DNA of 64,000 bases from Planctomycetota bacterium (GCA_020638875.1 JACKHS010000002.1:351392-415391); one strand, 5' to 3'; positions 46,458 to 55,619 are shown, counted from the first letter of the stretch. Notes: generated by a model from the letters alone, not told the origin. A program made the numbers and translations.

Positions 46458-46688
46458 TCAAGCAGTGGGGTCGCCTTGGTAGCGGAGCTCGATCACGGTC
46501 ACTTCGCCGCACGAGCAGGTGAACTCGATCGCGCGCACGTCGGCGCCGTCGCGCAGCAGACGCACGCCCTTCTCGCCCGGCGCGGTGCAGCCGCCGCCCT
46601 CGGCGATCACGCGCGGCGCCGCGCCCTTCGCCGGAGCGGCGGACGCGTGGACGTGCACTTGGTCGCGCTTGATGATCGGGTGCGTCAT
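46458..46688 (-). CDS. Small protein of the fliA operon with a Cys-x-Cys motif
   Basis: A 76-residue soluble protein. The C-terminal half (GVRLLRDGADVRAIEFTC, then SCGEVTVIELRY) is a compact beta-rich unit with CSC and an additional upstream Cys (GGGCTAPG), so a metal site is possible. The start lies 2 bases after the preceding stop. No known family; linked to flagellar genes by position only. Confidence 0.55.
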   Translation of the reverse strand: MTHPIIKRDQVHVHASAAPAKGAAPRVIAEGGGCTAPGEKGVRLLRDGADVRAIEFTCSCGEVTVIELRYQGDPTA

Positions 46689-46690
46689 GG

Positions 46691-46915
46691 TCAGGCGGTG
46701 ACGTCGAGGCGGTAGCCGACCTCGTCGGCCTCGGGCGGAGTGACGCCGCGCGTGGCGGAGTCCTCGGGCGCGTGCTCGTCCGCGGCCGTTGGCGGCTGCG
46801 CGGCTTCGCCGCCGAGCTCGAACCGTCGGTCGTCGCGGCGCTCGCGGCGGCGGCGATCGGCGATCGGCGGCGGCGCGATCGGCGTCAGCGAGAGCGGCGG
46901 GATCTTGGGCTCCAC
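46691..46915 (-). CDS. Small Pro/Arg-rich protein of the fliA operon
   Basis: A 74-residue protein starting at GTG 46915, 13 bases after fliA. The first part is Pro-rich (IPPLSLTPIAPPPIAD), then a basic patch RRRRERRDDRR, then an acidic tail ending EVGYRLDVTA. Probably disordered. No clear ribosome site. The final V-G-Y-x-L/V-D-V motif may resemble short flagellar cluster proteins (FlbD/FlaG-like), but this is only a hint. Confidence 0.45.
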   Translation of the reverse strand: MEPKIPPLSLTPIAPPPIADRRRRERRDDRRFELGGEAAQPPTAADEHAPEDSATRGVTPPEADEVGYRLDVTA

Positions 46916-46928
46916 GGGGCGGCGCGGC

Positions 46929-47657
46929 TCAGGCGAGGCCGAGGCGGGTGGAGAGGGACTTGTTCAGCCGGTACAGCGCCCGGCTGTGGATCTGACTGAC
47001 GCGCGACTCGGTCACGCCCAGGATCTCGCCGATCTCCTTCAGCAGAAGCTCCTCGGCGTAGTAGAGGTTGATGACGGCCTGCTCCTGGTCGCCGAGCTCG
47101 AGCACGGCTCGAGCGAGCTGCTCGCGCATCTCCTCGAACTCCAGCGACCCGACCGGGTCGTCGCAGTGCGGGTCGCTGAGCAGCGCGGCGAGCGCGCCCT
47201 CGGGCCCGTCGTCGAGCGAGGCCTCGTTCGAGGAGCGCGCCTGCACGAGGATCTGGTCGATCTCGTCGAGCGTGGTGCCGAGCGCCGCGGCGAGCTCCTC
47301 GGGCGTCGGCGGCTCGCCGTTATGCTGCTCGAGCTCGCGCACGGTGCGCTCGAGCTCGCGCACGCGCTCGCGGCGGCCGCGCGGCAGGAAGTCCATGCGC
47401 CGCAGCTCGTCGAGGATCGCGCCGCGGATCTTGGTGTACGCGTAGGTCGAGAACTTCAGCCCGCGCGACTCGTCCCACGAGTCGGCCGCCGCGATCAGGC
47501 CCAGCATGCCGAAGCCGTAGAGGTCGTCGCGGTCGACGCCGCCGGGCAGGTCGAAGGCCATGCGGCCGACGAGGTGGCGGAGCAACGGGATGTGCTCGAG
47601 GATGAGCCGGTCGCGCGCGCTCTCGTCGGGCGCCGCGAAGTCGACGTAGTCAGCCAC
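46929..47657 (-). CDS. fliA: Flagellar sigma factor FliA (sigma-28)
   Basis: A 242-residue protein with sigma region 2 (IPLLRHLVGRMAFDLP, DLYGFGMLGLIAAADSWDES, LKFSTYAYTKIRGAILDELRR), region 3 (PPTPEELAAALGTTLDEID) and region 4 (QAVINLYYAEELLLKEIGEI, GVTESRVSQIHSRAL). The DFLPRGRR linker after region 2 is typical of FliA/WhiG. It drives late flagellar genes such as flagellins and fliD and is inhibited by FlgM. GTG start with AGGAGG 6 bases upstream. First of a five-gene run. Confidence 0.95.
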   Translation of the reverse strand: MADYVDFAAPDESARDRLILEHIPLLRHLVGRMAFDLPGGVDRDDLYGFGMLGLIAAADSWDESRGLKFSTYAYTKIRGAILDELRRMDFLPRGRRERVRELERTVRELEQHNGEPPTPEELAAALGTTLDEIDQILVQARSSNEASLDDGPEGALAALLSDPHCDDPVGSLEFEEMREQLARAVLELGDQEQAVINLYYAEELLLKEIGEILGVTESRVSQIHSRALYRLNKSLSTRLGLA

Positions 47658-47723
47658 GGCAGACCTCCTGCGCGCCGCTCGAGGCGGTCAGGCGGGCGCG
47701 GCGGCGGGTGTCGTGGCGGGGGC

Positions 47724-48008
47724 TCATGCTGCGGGGGTCTTCGGCTTCTGGGGCGACTTCACGTCCTGGGGCTTGGCGGCCGGCGGCGCGGAGCGCGCGC
47801 TGGTCCGGGCGAGGGCCGCCGCGGTCACGCGCGTCACGAGCTGCACGGCCACGAGCGCCAGGGCGCCGCGTCCGCAGGCGGTGGCCAGGGGCACGTCGGC
47901 GAACAGCGAGATCAGCGCCACCAGCGCGCCGACCCCCGCCGAGAGGGTGCTCCCGAACGACCGCCAGGCCGAGTCGAGTTGGAAATCGCTTCCGGCGATA
48001 TCGGACAT
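47724..48008 (-). CDS. Small membrane protein between flhG and fliA
   Basis: A 94-residue protein with two hydrophobic helices (LSAGVGALVALISLFADV and GALALVAVQLVTRVTAAAL) and a Lys/Pro-rich C-terminus (KPQDVKSPQKPKTP). It is 14 bases after flhG and 66 bases before fliA on the same strand. No known family recognised. The position suggests a flagellar accessory. Confidence 0.6.
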   Translation of the reverse strand: MSDIAGSDFQLDSAWRSFGSTLSAGVGALVALISLFADVPLATACGRGALALVAVQLVTRVTAAALARTSARSAPPAAKPQDVKSPQKPKTPAA

Positions 48009-48022
48009 AGCTGGAGAAAGCC

Positions 48023-48847
48023 TTAGGCTCCGAGGCCCGCCGGGGCGCTCCCGAGCAGCCTTGAGACTCGCTGAGCCAAGCGCCGCAAGGAATTGCCGTA
48101 CAAGGAGTTATCGACGCCGTTCGACAGCCCCGGGCGGAGCGGGCGACCCCAGGTCGTGGGCAGCCAGCCGGCGCTGCGCGGGCGACGGCAGAGGAAGCGC
48201 TCGCACACGCGGCGCAGGCGCGCGGCGGTGCTCTCGGCCTCCTCCAGCCCGGCCACCTGGTTCAGGACGAGCTCGGGCGTGGGCACCTCGAGGCCCTTCT
48301 CGCGGCCCCAGGTGTCGAGCGCCTTGATCAGGCCGTAGGCGTCGGTGAGCGCGGTCGCCGCCGGCGTGGTGACCACGAAGACGTGGTCGGCCACCGCGGC
48401 GAACGCCAGCACGTCGTGGCCGATGCCGGCCGCGGTGTCGGCCAGCACGACGTCGTAGTCGGGCGCGAGGCGGCGCAGCGCCTCGAGGATGCGCACGCGG
48501 CGCGCGCCGTCGGGCGCGCCCATCGCGGCGTTGCCCGAGCCGGCCGGGAGCACGTGCACGCCGGCGGGGCCGCGCACGATGCAGTCCTCCACCGCGCAGC
48601 GCCCGGCGAGCACGTCCTCGAGCGTGCGCGGCGAGTGCACGCCCAGCACGATGTCGAGGTTCGCGAGGCCGAGGTCGAGGTCGACCAGCAGCACGCGCTT
48701 GCCGGCGCTGGCGAGCGCGACGCCCAGCTCGGCGGTGACGGTCGTCTTGCCGACGCCGCCCTTGCCGCCGGTGAACAGCACGAAGGGCGCGCCGAGGCCG
48801 GGGCGCTCCTGCGCGGGCGCGAGCTCGGTGGTCGTAGCGAGCTTCAC
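48023..48847 (-). CDS. flhG: FlhG (FleN/MinD-like ATPase, flagellar number control)
   Basis: A 274-residue ParA/MinD ATPase with the deviant Walker A GGKGGVGKTT, LVDLDLGLANLDIVLG, and DTAAGIGHDVLAF. Membrane-targeting helix-like residues (NSLRRLAQRVSRLL) end the protein. GTG 48847 overlaps the flhF stop (GTGA). FlhG limits flagellar number, stimulates the FlhF GTPase and in some bacteria controls the flagellar master activator. Here an NtrC-type activator lies next to the flagellins. Confidence 0.92.
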   Translation of the reverse strand: MKLATTTELAPAQERPGLGAPFVLFTGGKGGVGKTTVTAELGVALASAGKRVLLVDLDLGLANLDIVLGVHSPRTLEDVLAGRCAVEDCIVRGPAGVHVLPAGSGNAAMGAPDGARRVRILEALRRLAPDYDVVLADTAAGIGHDVLAFAAVADHVFVVTTPAATALTDAYGLIKALDTWGREKGLEVPTPELVLNQVAGLEEAESTAARLRRVCERFLCRRPRSAGWLPTTWGRPLRPGLSNGVDNSLYGNSLRRLAQRVSRLLGSAPAGLGA

Positions 48848-49827
48848 GCGAGCCTCCCGAGCAGGAAGAGGTCGGCCACCAGGTCGGGCGTCGCGCGGTG
48901 GAAGTCGCGGCCGAGGTCCTGGCCGTCGCTGACGAACGCGAGCGGCAGGCCGGTCTCCATCACGTGCTCGAGCACCGGCCCGGGCTCGCGCGTCTCGTCG
49001 AGCTTGGTGATGACGCACCCCGAGAGGCGCAGGTCGCCGTAGGCCTCGGTGACCTCGCGCAGCGCGGCGCGGCTCGTGCTGGCGGGGAAGACGAGGAAGG
49101 TGTCGAGGCGCGCGTCGGCGCCCTCGCGGCCGAGCTCGCGTTGTAGCGCGGCGAGCTGCGGCGCGTCGCTCTGCGGACGCCCGGTGGTGTCGAGCAGCAC
49201 GACGTCGCGGCCGGCGGCGCCCAGCGCCTCGGCGGTGAGCACCTGATCGGGTCGCAGCGCGCGCACCGGCGCGCCGAGCAGCTCGGCGTACGCGCGCGCC
49301 TGCTCCACCGCGCCGACGCGCCGCGAGTCGAGCGTCGCGAGGCCGACCAGGCGCTGACCGCGCACGAGGCGCGCGCCGAGCTTGGCCAGGCCGGTGGTCT
49401 TGCCGACGCCGGTGTTGCCCACGAAGGCGACGACGCGCGTCACGCCCTGCGACTTGGGCAGGTGCGCGATGCGCAGCTCGCGGCCGATGAAGGCGCCGAA
49501 GCCGTCCATCGGGTGCTGGTCGGCGGTCGCGGCGGCGGAGGCGCGCTCGACCATGCGGTCGATCCACTCGGCCGAGCAGCCGCTGCGCGCGAGGCGCTCG
49601 CGCACGCCGTCGAACGCGGCCGGGTCCACCGGCGGCGCGAGGGGCTCGGGCTGCTGCGCCGCGACGACCGCGGCGGCACCGCCGGAGCTGCGCTCGGCCA
49701 CGGCCAGGCTCACGCCGCCGTCGGCCGTGCGCTCGTGCGAGATCACCAGCGCGCCCTCACCGTACTGACGACGCGCGCGCTGCAGGGCGTCCTTCAGGTC
49801 GTTGCCTCGAATTCTGTGGATCTGCAT
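48844..49827 (-). CDS. flhF: FlhF, SRP-like GTPase placing flagella
   Basis: A 327-residue protein. The N-terminal start MQIHRIRGNDLKDAL is typical of FlhF. The NG domain has G1 VAFVGNTGVGKTTGLAKL, the DSRRVGAVEQARAYAELLG block, G3 VVLLDTTGRPQSD and G4 CVITKLDET. The linker between B and N domains is short compared with Vibrio FlhF. It recruits the first basal-body proteins to the site of assembly. Its stop overlaps flhG; flhA ends one base upstream. Confidence 0.94.
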   Translation of the reverse strand: MQIHRIRGNDLKDALQRARRQYGEGALVISHERTADGGVSLAVAERSSGGAAAVVAAQQPEPLAPPVDPAAFDGVRERLARSGCSAEWIDRMVERASAAATADQHPMDGFGAFIGRELRIAHLPKSQGVTRVVAFVGNTGVGKTTGLAKLGARLVRGQRLVGLATLDSRRVGAVEQARAYAELLGAPVRALRPDQVLTAEALGAAGRDVVLLDTTGRPQSDAPQLAALQRELGREGADARLDTFLVFPASTSRAALREVTEAYGDLRLSGCVITKLDETREPGPVLEHVMETGLPLAFVSDGQDLGRDFHRATPDLVADLFLLGRLA

Positions 49828-49828
49828 C

Positions 49829-51937
49829 TCAGTCCTCCATCTTCACCACGGCGGCGGTCTCCACCGCGCGCGCGGGGACGACCTCGTTGTAGGAGAGCAC
49901 CGCGAGCTTCGGCAGCGACGCGCGGACGAGCTCGTTCAGGAAGCGCCGCACGCCCGAGCGGACGAGCAGCACGACGTCGTGTCCGCCTCGCGTCGCCTGG
50001 GCGACCGTTTCGCCCACGCGCTCCATGAGGCGTTGCAGGTAGGCCGGGCTGACGGTGCCGGTGTCGACCTCGTTGCCCATACCGACGGCGCTCGCGAGGC
50101 GCGCCTCGACGTCGGGGTCGAGCGTCACCGCGTGCAGCGTTCCGTCGGTGCCGCTGTGCTGGTCGCACAGCGCGCGCCCGAGGCGCTGGCGCACGAGCTC
50201 GGTCAGCGTCTCGCTGTCCTTGGTGCGGTGGACGTTGTCGGCGAGCACCTCGAGGATGGCGGGCATGTTGCGCACCGGCACGCCCTCGCGCAGCAGGTTG
50301 CGCAGCACGCGCTGGATGTCGCCGTAGCCCATGCGCTCGGGGACCAGCTCGTCGACCAGCGTGGGCGACGCCTTCTTGGCCGACTCGACCAGCTCCTTCA
50401 CGTCGTCGCGCGTCAGCACCTCGGCGATGTCGCGGCGCACGGTCTCCGAGAGGTGCGTGACGAGCACGCTCGTCGGATCGATGACCGTGTAGCCGAGCAG
50501 CTCGGCCTCGTCGCGCAGGCTCTCGCTGATCCACCACGCGGGCAGGCCGAACGCGGGGTCGGTGGTCTCCTTGCCACGGATCGGTCCGCTGGCCGTGCCG
50601 CCGTCCATGGCGAGGAAGTGACCGGGCTCGAGCGCGCCCGAGGCGACCTCTTCGCCGCCGATGAGCACGCGGTACGCGCCGGGCGCGAGCCGGATGTTGT
50701 CCTTGATGCGCACCGGCGGGAGCACGATGCCGTCGTGCGTGGCGAAGCGCCGGCGCAGCTGCGCGATGTGGTCGAGGATGCCGTTGCCGTGCTCGTCCTG
50801 CACGAGCGGGATCAGGCGGTACCCGATCTCGAGGCCCACGCGGTCGACCGAGAGCAGGTCCTCGACGCGCTCCTCGCTCGGCGCGCCTTCGCCCTCCTCG
50901 CCGGCCGTCGCGGCGACGGTCTCGAGCGGCGCCTCGCCGAGCAGCTCGCGCACGTCCTGCACGCCGCGCGTCGAGCGCCACAGCATCGCGAGGATCGTCG
51001 CGAGCACGAAGAACGGCAGGCGCGGCATGCCCGGCAGCAGCCCCAGCACGAACAGCATGCCGGCCGCGATCAAGGTGGCCTTGGGCTTGCCGCCGACCTG
51101 CGCCATGAGGCTGTGTCCGAGGCTGTTCTTGCTCGAGTTCTTGGTGACGAGCACGGCCGCCGCCGTCGAGACGAACAGCGCGGGGATCTGGCTCACCAAG
51201 CCGTCGCCGATGGTCAGCTTCGAGTAGCGCTCGCCGGCCTCGGCGAGGTTCATGCCGCCCAGCGCGCCGATCGTCACACCGCCGACGAGGTTGAGCGCGG
51301 TGATGATGAGGCCCGCGATCGCGTCGCCGCGCACGAACTTCGAGGCGCCGTCCATGGCCCCGTAGAACTCGGCCTCAGTGGCGATCTCGGAGCGCCGACG
51401 CTTGGCCTCGGTCGAGTCGATCAGGCCGCTGTTCAGGTCGGCGTCGATCGCCATCTGCTTGCCGGGCATGGCGTCCAGCACGAAGCGCGCGGACACCTCG
51501 CTGATGCGCCCCGAGCCCTTCGTGATGACGACGAACTGGATGATGATGAGGATCAGGAACACCACCATCCCCACCGTCAGGTTGCGGCCGGCGACGTACT
51601 CGCCGAACGCGGTGATGATGTTGCCCGCCTTGCCGCCGGTCAGGATCAGGCGCGTGGAGGCGACGTTCAGGCCCAGCCGGAAGAGCGTGGCGAACAGCAG
51701 GATCGTCGGGAAGGTCGAGACCTCCACCGAGCTGCCCGCGTTCATCGTCACCATCAACAGCAGGAGCGAGATGGTGATGTTCGTGGCGAGCAGCACGTCC
51801 AGCACGATCGGCGAGACGGGCGTCACCAGGGTCACCATGAGCCCCAGCACGCCGATGCCCATGATCCAGTCGGCATAGCGCTGGAGCAGGGCGCCGAAGC
51901 GCTGCGTGCCGTGGCCTTGTTTCTCGACGTCGCTCAT
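49829..51937 (-). CDS. flhA: Flagellar export gate protein FlhA
   Basis: A 702-residue protein with eight N-terminal membrane helices. It has the FHIPEP-family core: FATLFRLGLNVASTRLIL, ITKGSGRISEVSARFVLDAMPGKQ, then EAEFYGAMDGASKFVRGDA. A cytoplasmic domain follows (about 360-700). It forms the nonameric ring that passes substrates and proton-motive force to the gate. Length is normal. Eleven bases separate it from flhB. Confidence 0.98.
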   Translation of the reverse strand: MSDVEKQGHGTQRFGALLQRYADWIMGIGVLGLMVTLVTPVSPIVLDVLLATNITISLLLLMVTMNAGSSVEVSTFPTILLFATLFRLGLNVASTRLILTGGKAGNIITAFGEYVAGRNLTVGMVVFLILIIIQFVVITKGSGRISEVSARFVLDAMPGKQMAIDADLNSGLIDSTEAKRRRSEIATEAEFYGAMDGASKFVRGDAIAGLIITALNLVGGVTIGALGGMNLAEAGERYSKLTIGDGLVSQIPALFVSTAAAVLVTKNSSKNSLGHSLMAQVGGKPKATLIAAGMLFVLGLLPGMPRLPFFVLATILAMLWRSTRGVQDVRELLGEAPLETVAATAGEEGEGAPSEERVEDLLSVDRVGLEIGYRLIPLVQDEHGNGILDHIAQLRRRFATHDGIVLPPVRIKDNIRLAPGAYRVLIGGEEVASGALEPGHFLAMDGGTASGPIRGKETTDPAFGLPAWWISESLRDEAELLGYTVIDPTSVLVTHLSETVRRDIAEVLTRDDVKELVESAKKASPTLVDELVPERMGYGDIQRVLRNLLREGVPVRNMPAILEVLADNVHRTKDSETLTELVRQRLGRALCDQHSGTDGTLHAVTLDPDVEARLASAVGMGNEVDTGTVSPAYLQRLMERVGETVAQATRGGHDVVLLVRSGVRRFLNELVRASLPKLAVLSYNEVVPARAVETAAVVKMED

Positions 51938-51947
51938 CGTTCCTCAA

Positions 51948-53045
51948 CTACGCGCGCAGCGGCGCGGCGGCTCCCTGCATGCGGTAGACGTAGGCCAGCA
52001 CGCTCGCGACGGCCTCGAACAGGTCCTCGGGCACCTCGTCGCCGATCTCGCACTTGGCGTGCAGAGCGCGGGCGAGGGGCACGTCCTCGAACTGCATCAC
52101 GCCGTGCTCGGCGGCGACGCGCTTGATCTCCTGAGCGACGTGGTCGACGCCCTTCGCGACGACGACCGGCGCGCGGCCGGCGGCCTGGTCGCGGTCGTAC
52201 TTCAGCGCGACGGCGTAGTGCGTGGGGTTGGTGACCACGACCGTCGCCTCGGGCACGTCGGCCATCATCCGGCGGCTGGCCATCTCGCGCTGGATCTGGC
52301 GAATGCGCGCCTTGATGTGCGGATCGCCGTCCATGTTCTTGTACTCCTCCTTGACCTCCTGCTTGGTCATGCGGAGCTCTTCCTCGTGCTGCCAGCGCTG
52401 GTAGACGAGGTCGATCAGCCCGATCACCGCGATGGCGATCAATCCGCCGACAACCGCGCGCAGCACGATCGCGCCGACGGCCACGAGCACCGGTCCGATG
52501 TCGGTCGCGTCCATCGCGGAGATGGCGGCCGCCTTGCCCGAGACGGTCAGCACGATCGTCGTACCGATCACCGCGAGCTTCGCGGTCGCCATCAGCAGGC
52601 GCACGACCGACTTCATCGAGAACATGCGCTCGAGGCCCTTGACGGGGTTCAGCTTGCCGAGGTCGGGGCTGACAGCCTTGGGCGCGATGTGGAAGCCGAC
52701 CTGGCCGAAGCCCACGAGCGCGGTGACGATCAGCAACGGCCCCGCGAGCAGCAGCAGCGCGCGACCGCCCTCCTCGCCGGCGCCCTGGATCAGGTTCGCC
52801 GCGCTGCCGGGGGACAGCTCGCGGCCGCCGAGCGCGGCGAGGTCGCCCAGCGAGCTGCGCAGGAGCGCGCCGAGCGTCTCGACGATGGCGCCGCCGAACA
52901 CGAGGAACACACCGAGCCCCGCGCTCAGGCTGATCGCGGACACGAGCTCGCTCGAGAGGGCCACCTGCCCCTTCTCGCGCGCTTCCTCGCGCCGCCGTGG
53001 CGTGGCCTCTTCGGTCCGTTCGCCGCTCTCGCCTTCCTTCGCCAT
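51948..53045 (-). CDS. flhB: Flagellar export switch protein FlhB
   Basis: A 365-residue protein with a hydrophilic N-terminus (ERTEEATPRRREEAREKGQV), four membrane helices and the self-cleaving cytoplasmic domain with N-P-T-H (VVTNPTHYAVALKYD). Cleavage at NPTH switches export from rod/hook to filament substrates. It sits one base after fliR. Confidence 0.97.
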   Translation of the reverse strand: MAKEGESGERTEEATPRRREEAREKGQVALSSELVSAISLSAGLGVFLVFGGAIVETLGALLRSSLGDLAALGGRELSPGSAANLIQGAGEEGGRALLLLAGPLLIVTALVGFGQVGFHIAPKAVSPDLGKLNPVKGLERMFSMKSVVRLLMATAKLAVIGTTIVLTVSGKAAAISAMDATDIGPVLVAVGAIVLRAVVGGLIAIAVIGLIDLVYQRWQHEEELRMTKQEVKEEYKNMDGDPHIKARIRQIQREMASRRMMADVPEATVVVTNPTHYAVALKYDRDQAAGRAPVVVAKGVDHVAQEIKRVAAEHGVMQFEDVPLARALHAKCEIGDEVPEDLFEAVASVLAYVYRMQGAAAPLRA

Positions 53046-53046
53046 C

Positions 53047-53817
53047 TCAGCTACCGAGCACGTCGAGGCAGCCCTCGAGGCCGCCCATGAGGTTCTTGAA
53101 GAGCACGTCCATCGCGGGCGCGAGCGCCGGCGCGAAGACGAGCATGGCCACGAGCGCGACGCCGATGCGCAGGGTGAAGCCCATCTCGAGCACGTTCACC
53201 TGCGGCACGGCGCGGGCCAGGAGGCCGATCAGTACGGAGACGAGCATCAGCAGCACCAGCACCGGTGCGGCGAAGACGATGCCCGCGTTGAACATCTCGA
53301 CGAACAGCGACTCGACCAGCTCGAGCGCGCCCTTGTCGAGGTGCATGCTGCCGACGGGCGCGCGCTCGAAGGAGGTCGACAGCGCGCGCAGCACCCAGTG
53401 GTGGCCGTTGACCGCGAGCAGCCCGAGGAAGAACACGGCCTCGTAGAACTGCGTGATCAGCGGCGTGCGGATACCGGTGCCGGGGTCGACCTGGCTGGCC
53501 ATGTTGAAGGCCATCTCGGTGCCGACGAGCTCGCCGGCCACGCGCACGGCGAGCATCACCGCCTGCAGCACGAAGGCCAGGAACAGCCCGAGCATCACCT
53601 CGCGCAGCGCGAGCAGCGCGTACGCCGCGCCGTCCACGTCCGGGAGCGTCCCGCCGCCCGCGCCGAGGAACACGACGACGGTCACGCCCACGACGAGCGC
53701 GATCTTGTAGCCTGCGAAGCCCGTGCCCGTGCCCAGCAGCGGCGTCGCGAGGACGAGCGCGCTGGTACGCACGAGGTACAGGCTGAAGGCGGCGATGAGC
53801 GGGACGGAGACGAGCAC
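53047..53817 (-). CDS. fliR: Flagellar export gate protein FliR
   Basis: A 256-residue protein with about six membrane helices (FSLYLVRTSALVLATPLLG at the start) and a FliR-typical centre (VAGELVGTEMAFNMASQVDP). With FliP and FliQ it forms the helical gate core. Start GTG 53817; 11 bases after fliQ. Length is normal for FliR. Confidence 0.94.
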   Translation of the reverse strand: MLVSVPLIAAFSLYLVRTSALVLATPLLGTGTGFAGYKIALVVGVTVVVFLGAGGGTLPDVDGAAYALLALREVMLGLFLAFVLQAVMLAVRVAGELVGTEMAFNMASQVDPGTGIRTPLITQFYEAVFFLGLLAVNGHHWVLRALSTSFERAPVGSMHLDKGALELVESLFVEMFNAGIVFAAPVLVLLMLVSVLIGLLARAVPQVNVLEMGFTLRIGVALVAMLVFAPALAPAMDVLFKNLMGGLEGCLDVLGS

Positions 53818-53828
53818 GCGCGCGGGAC

Positions 53829-54107
53829 TCAGGACAGGCCGAAGGACTGCAGCTGCTCGAGGATGCGGATCGTGTAGTCGCGCATGATCTGCAGCGCCGG
53901 CGCGAGCAGCAGCAGCGTCACGAGCATCACCGCGAACATCTTCGGGATGAGGCTCATCGTCTGCTCCTGCACGCTGGTCAGCGCCTGGAACAGGCTCACG
54001 CCGAGACCGACGACGAGGCCGATCAGGAGCACGGGCGCGGCCAGGACGAGCGAGGTCATCAGGAGCTCGCGCGCGAGGTCGGTGATCTGGAGGTCGAGCT
54101 GGGGCAT
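53829..54107 (-). CDS. fliQ: Flagellar export gate protein FliQ
   Basis: A 92-residue protein with two membrane helices. It has the FliQ pattern LVLAAPVLLIGLVVGLGVSL, then FQALTSVQEQTMSLIPKM. Four copies wrap the FliP/R core in known gates. ATG 54107 lies 2 bases after the fliP stop. Confidence 0.95.
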   Translation of the reverse strand: MPQLDLQITDLARELLMTSLVLAAPVLLIGLVVGLGVSLFQALTSVQEQTMSLIPKMFAVMLVTLLLLAPALQIMRDYTIRILEQLQSFGLS

Positions 54108-54109
54108 GG

Positions 54110-54913
54110 TCAGGAGGTCACGAAGGAGGTCACGACCGACTCGCAGACGAGGTGCCAGCCGTCGACGAGCACGAAGACGAGGATCTTGAACGGCGTCGAG
54201 ATCATCACGGGCGGCAGCATGAACATGCCCATCGAGAGCAAGATGCTGGACACCACGAGGTCGATGACGAGGAACGGCAGGAAGAGCAGGAAGCCCATCT
54301 GGAACGCGGTCTTCAGCTCGCTCAGCACGAACGCCGGCACGACCACGGTCAGCGGCAGGTCGTCGGCTCCGGCGCCTTCCTCGGGCGTGTAGCCGCTCAT
54401 GTCGGCGAAGAGCTCGAGCTCGCTCTCGCGCGTGTTCGACACGAGGAAGCCGCGCAGCTCGTCCCACGCTTCGCCGGTCGCGCCCTGCGCGGACAGCTCG
54501 CCGGCCTCGTACGGCACCCACGCGCGGTCGTACATGCGCTGCGCGACGGGCGCCATCACGAAGCTCGTCAGGAACAGCGCGAGCCCGATCAGCACCGGGT
54601 TCGGCGGCAGCTCGTTCACCGACAGCGCGCGGCGCACGAACGAGAGGACGATCACGATGCGCGTGAAGCTCGTGATCGTGATCAGGATCGCCGGCAGCAG
54701 CGAGAGAGCGGTGAGCAGCACCGCGATCTCGACGGCCGAGGTCAGGCGTCCGCCCTCCTCGGTCGCACCGGCGCCGGCACCGGCGAGCTCGCGCGCGCTG
54801 TCCTGCACGCCGGCGAGCGCGTCACCGAGCTGGACGGCCGCGGCCTCGGGCGCCAGCAGGCCCCCGAGGACGAGCGCGACCAGCCCGAGCTGGATCCAGC
54901 GGGCGGTCGTCAT
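54110..54913 (-). CDS. fliP: Flagellar export gate protein FliP
   Basis: A 267-residue protein with a cleavable signal (LGLVALVLGGLLAPEAAA), then FliP helices with LLPAILITITSFTRIVIVL and SELKTAFQMGFLLFLPFL. The conserved VDLVVSSILLSMGMFMLPP is present. It forms the pentameric gate core. Its ATG overlaps the stop of the fliO tail frame (ATGA). Confidence 0.97.
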   Translation of the reverse strand: MTTARWIQLGLVALVLGGLLAPEAAAVQLGDALAGVQDSARELAGAGAGATEEGGRLTSAVEIAVLLTALSLLPAILITITSFTRIVIVLSFVRRALSVNELPPNPVLIGLALFLTSFVMAPVAQRMYDRAWVPYEAGELSAQGATGEAWDELRGFLVSNTRESELELFADMSGYTPEEGAGADDLPLTVVVPAFVLSELKTAFQMGFLLFLPFLVIDLVVSSILLSMGMFMLPPVMISTPFKILVFVLVDGWHLVCESVVTSFVTS

Positions 54914-55619
54914 CCCAGGACCCCCTCGAGGCGCAGCACCTGCGGCGTGACCGCCGGCTTGGCCTGCGGCGCGGGCTTCGGCGCGGGAGCGGGCGCAGGC
55001 GCGGCGGCGACGGGCGTCGCGCGCTCGCGCGCCAGGGCCTGCACGGCGGCGGTCAGGCGCGGCGGCGCGCTCTCGCGCTCGGCGTCGGCGCGGCGGCGGC
55101 GGCGGCGGGCGCCTTGCGCACCTTGCGGCGCACGACCTTCTTCTTCGGCTCGCTCGCCGCGGTCGGGGCGGGCGCGGGCGCGGGCGCGGGCGCGCTCCCC
55201 AGCGGCTTGGGCATCGCGCGGCGCACGGCCTCGAGCGCCTGCGCGAAGGCGGCGTCGCCGGCCTTCGTCGCGGGGACGCGCGGCTGATCCGCGGTCGTGA
55301 CCGGGTCGAGCTCCGCGATCGGCGTCACCTCGCTGCCCAGCCCGACCAGGAAGGTGCGGTCGTAGCAGCGCACGACCGCGAGCTTCTGCTTGCCGCCGAG
55401 CGGCAGCACGTCGAGCGTCTGCAGCGAGCGCTGCGCCGCGCGCAGCTTCAGCGTGCCGACGAACAGCTTGCGGCAGCCCCACGCGATCAGGCCGGTGACG
55501 ACGACCAGGATGGCGCAGACGGTGAAGTAGCGGGTGAGGTCCGGGCCGTCGCTGCCGCCGAAGCGGGTCGCGAGGTCGGCGGCGTCGGCGAGGGCCGGCG
55601 TGGGGAGGAGGTTCGGCAT
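54910..55619 (-). CDS. fliO: FliO-like flagellar biosynthesis protein, frame broken in a GCC-rich tract
   Basis: From ATG 55619 the product begins with a short periplasmic part, one membrane helix (YFTVCAILVVVTGLIAWGC) and a cytoplasmic domain with the FliO pattern LQTLDVLPLGGKQKLAVVRC, then YDRTFLVGLGSEVTPIAEL. A Pro/Ala/Lys-rich linker follows. This frame stops at 55053. The neighbouring frame continues with SAPPRLTAAVQALA and a Pro/Ala tail and ends at 54910, overlapping the fliP start by 4 bases. A shift of one base in the GCC repeat near 55070-55100 would join them. The N-terminal identity is firm; the single-gene interpretation is inference. Confidence 0.75.
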
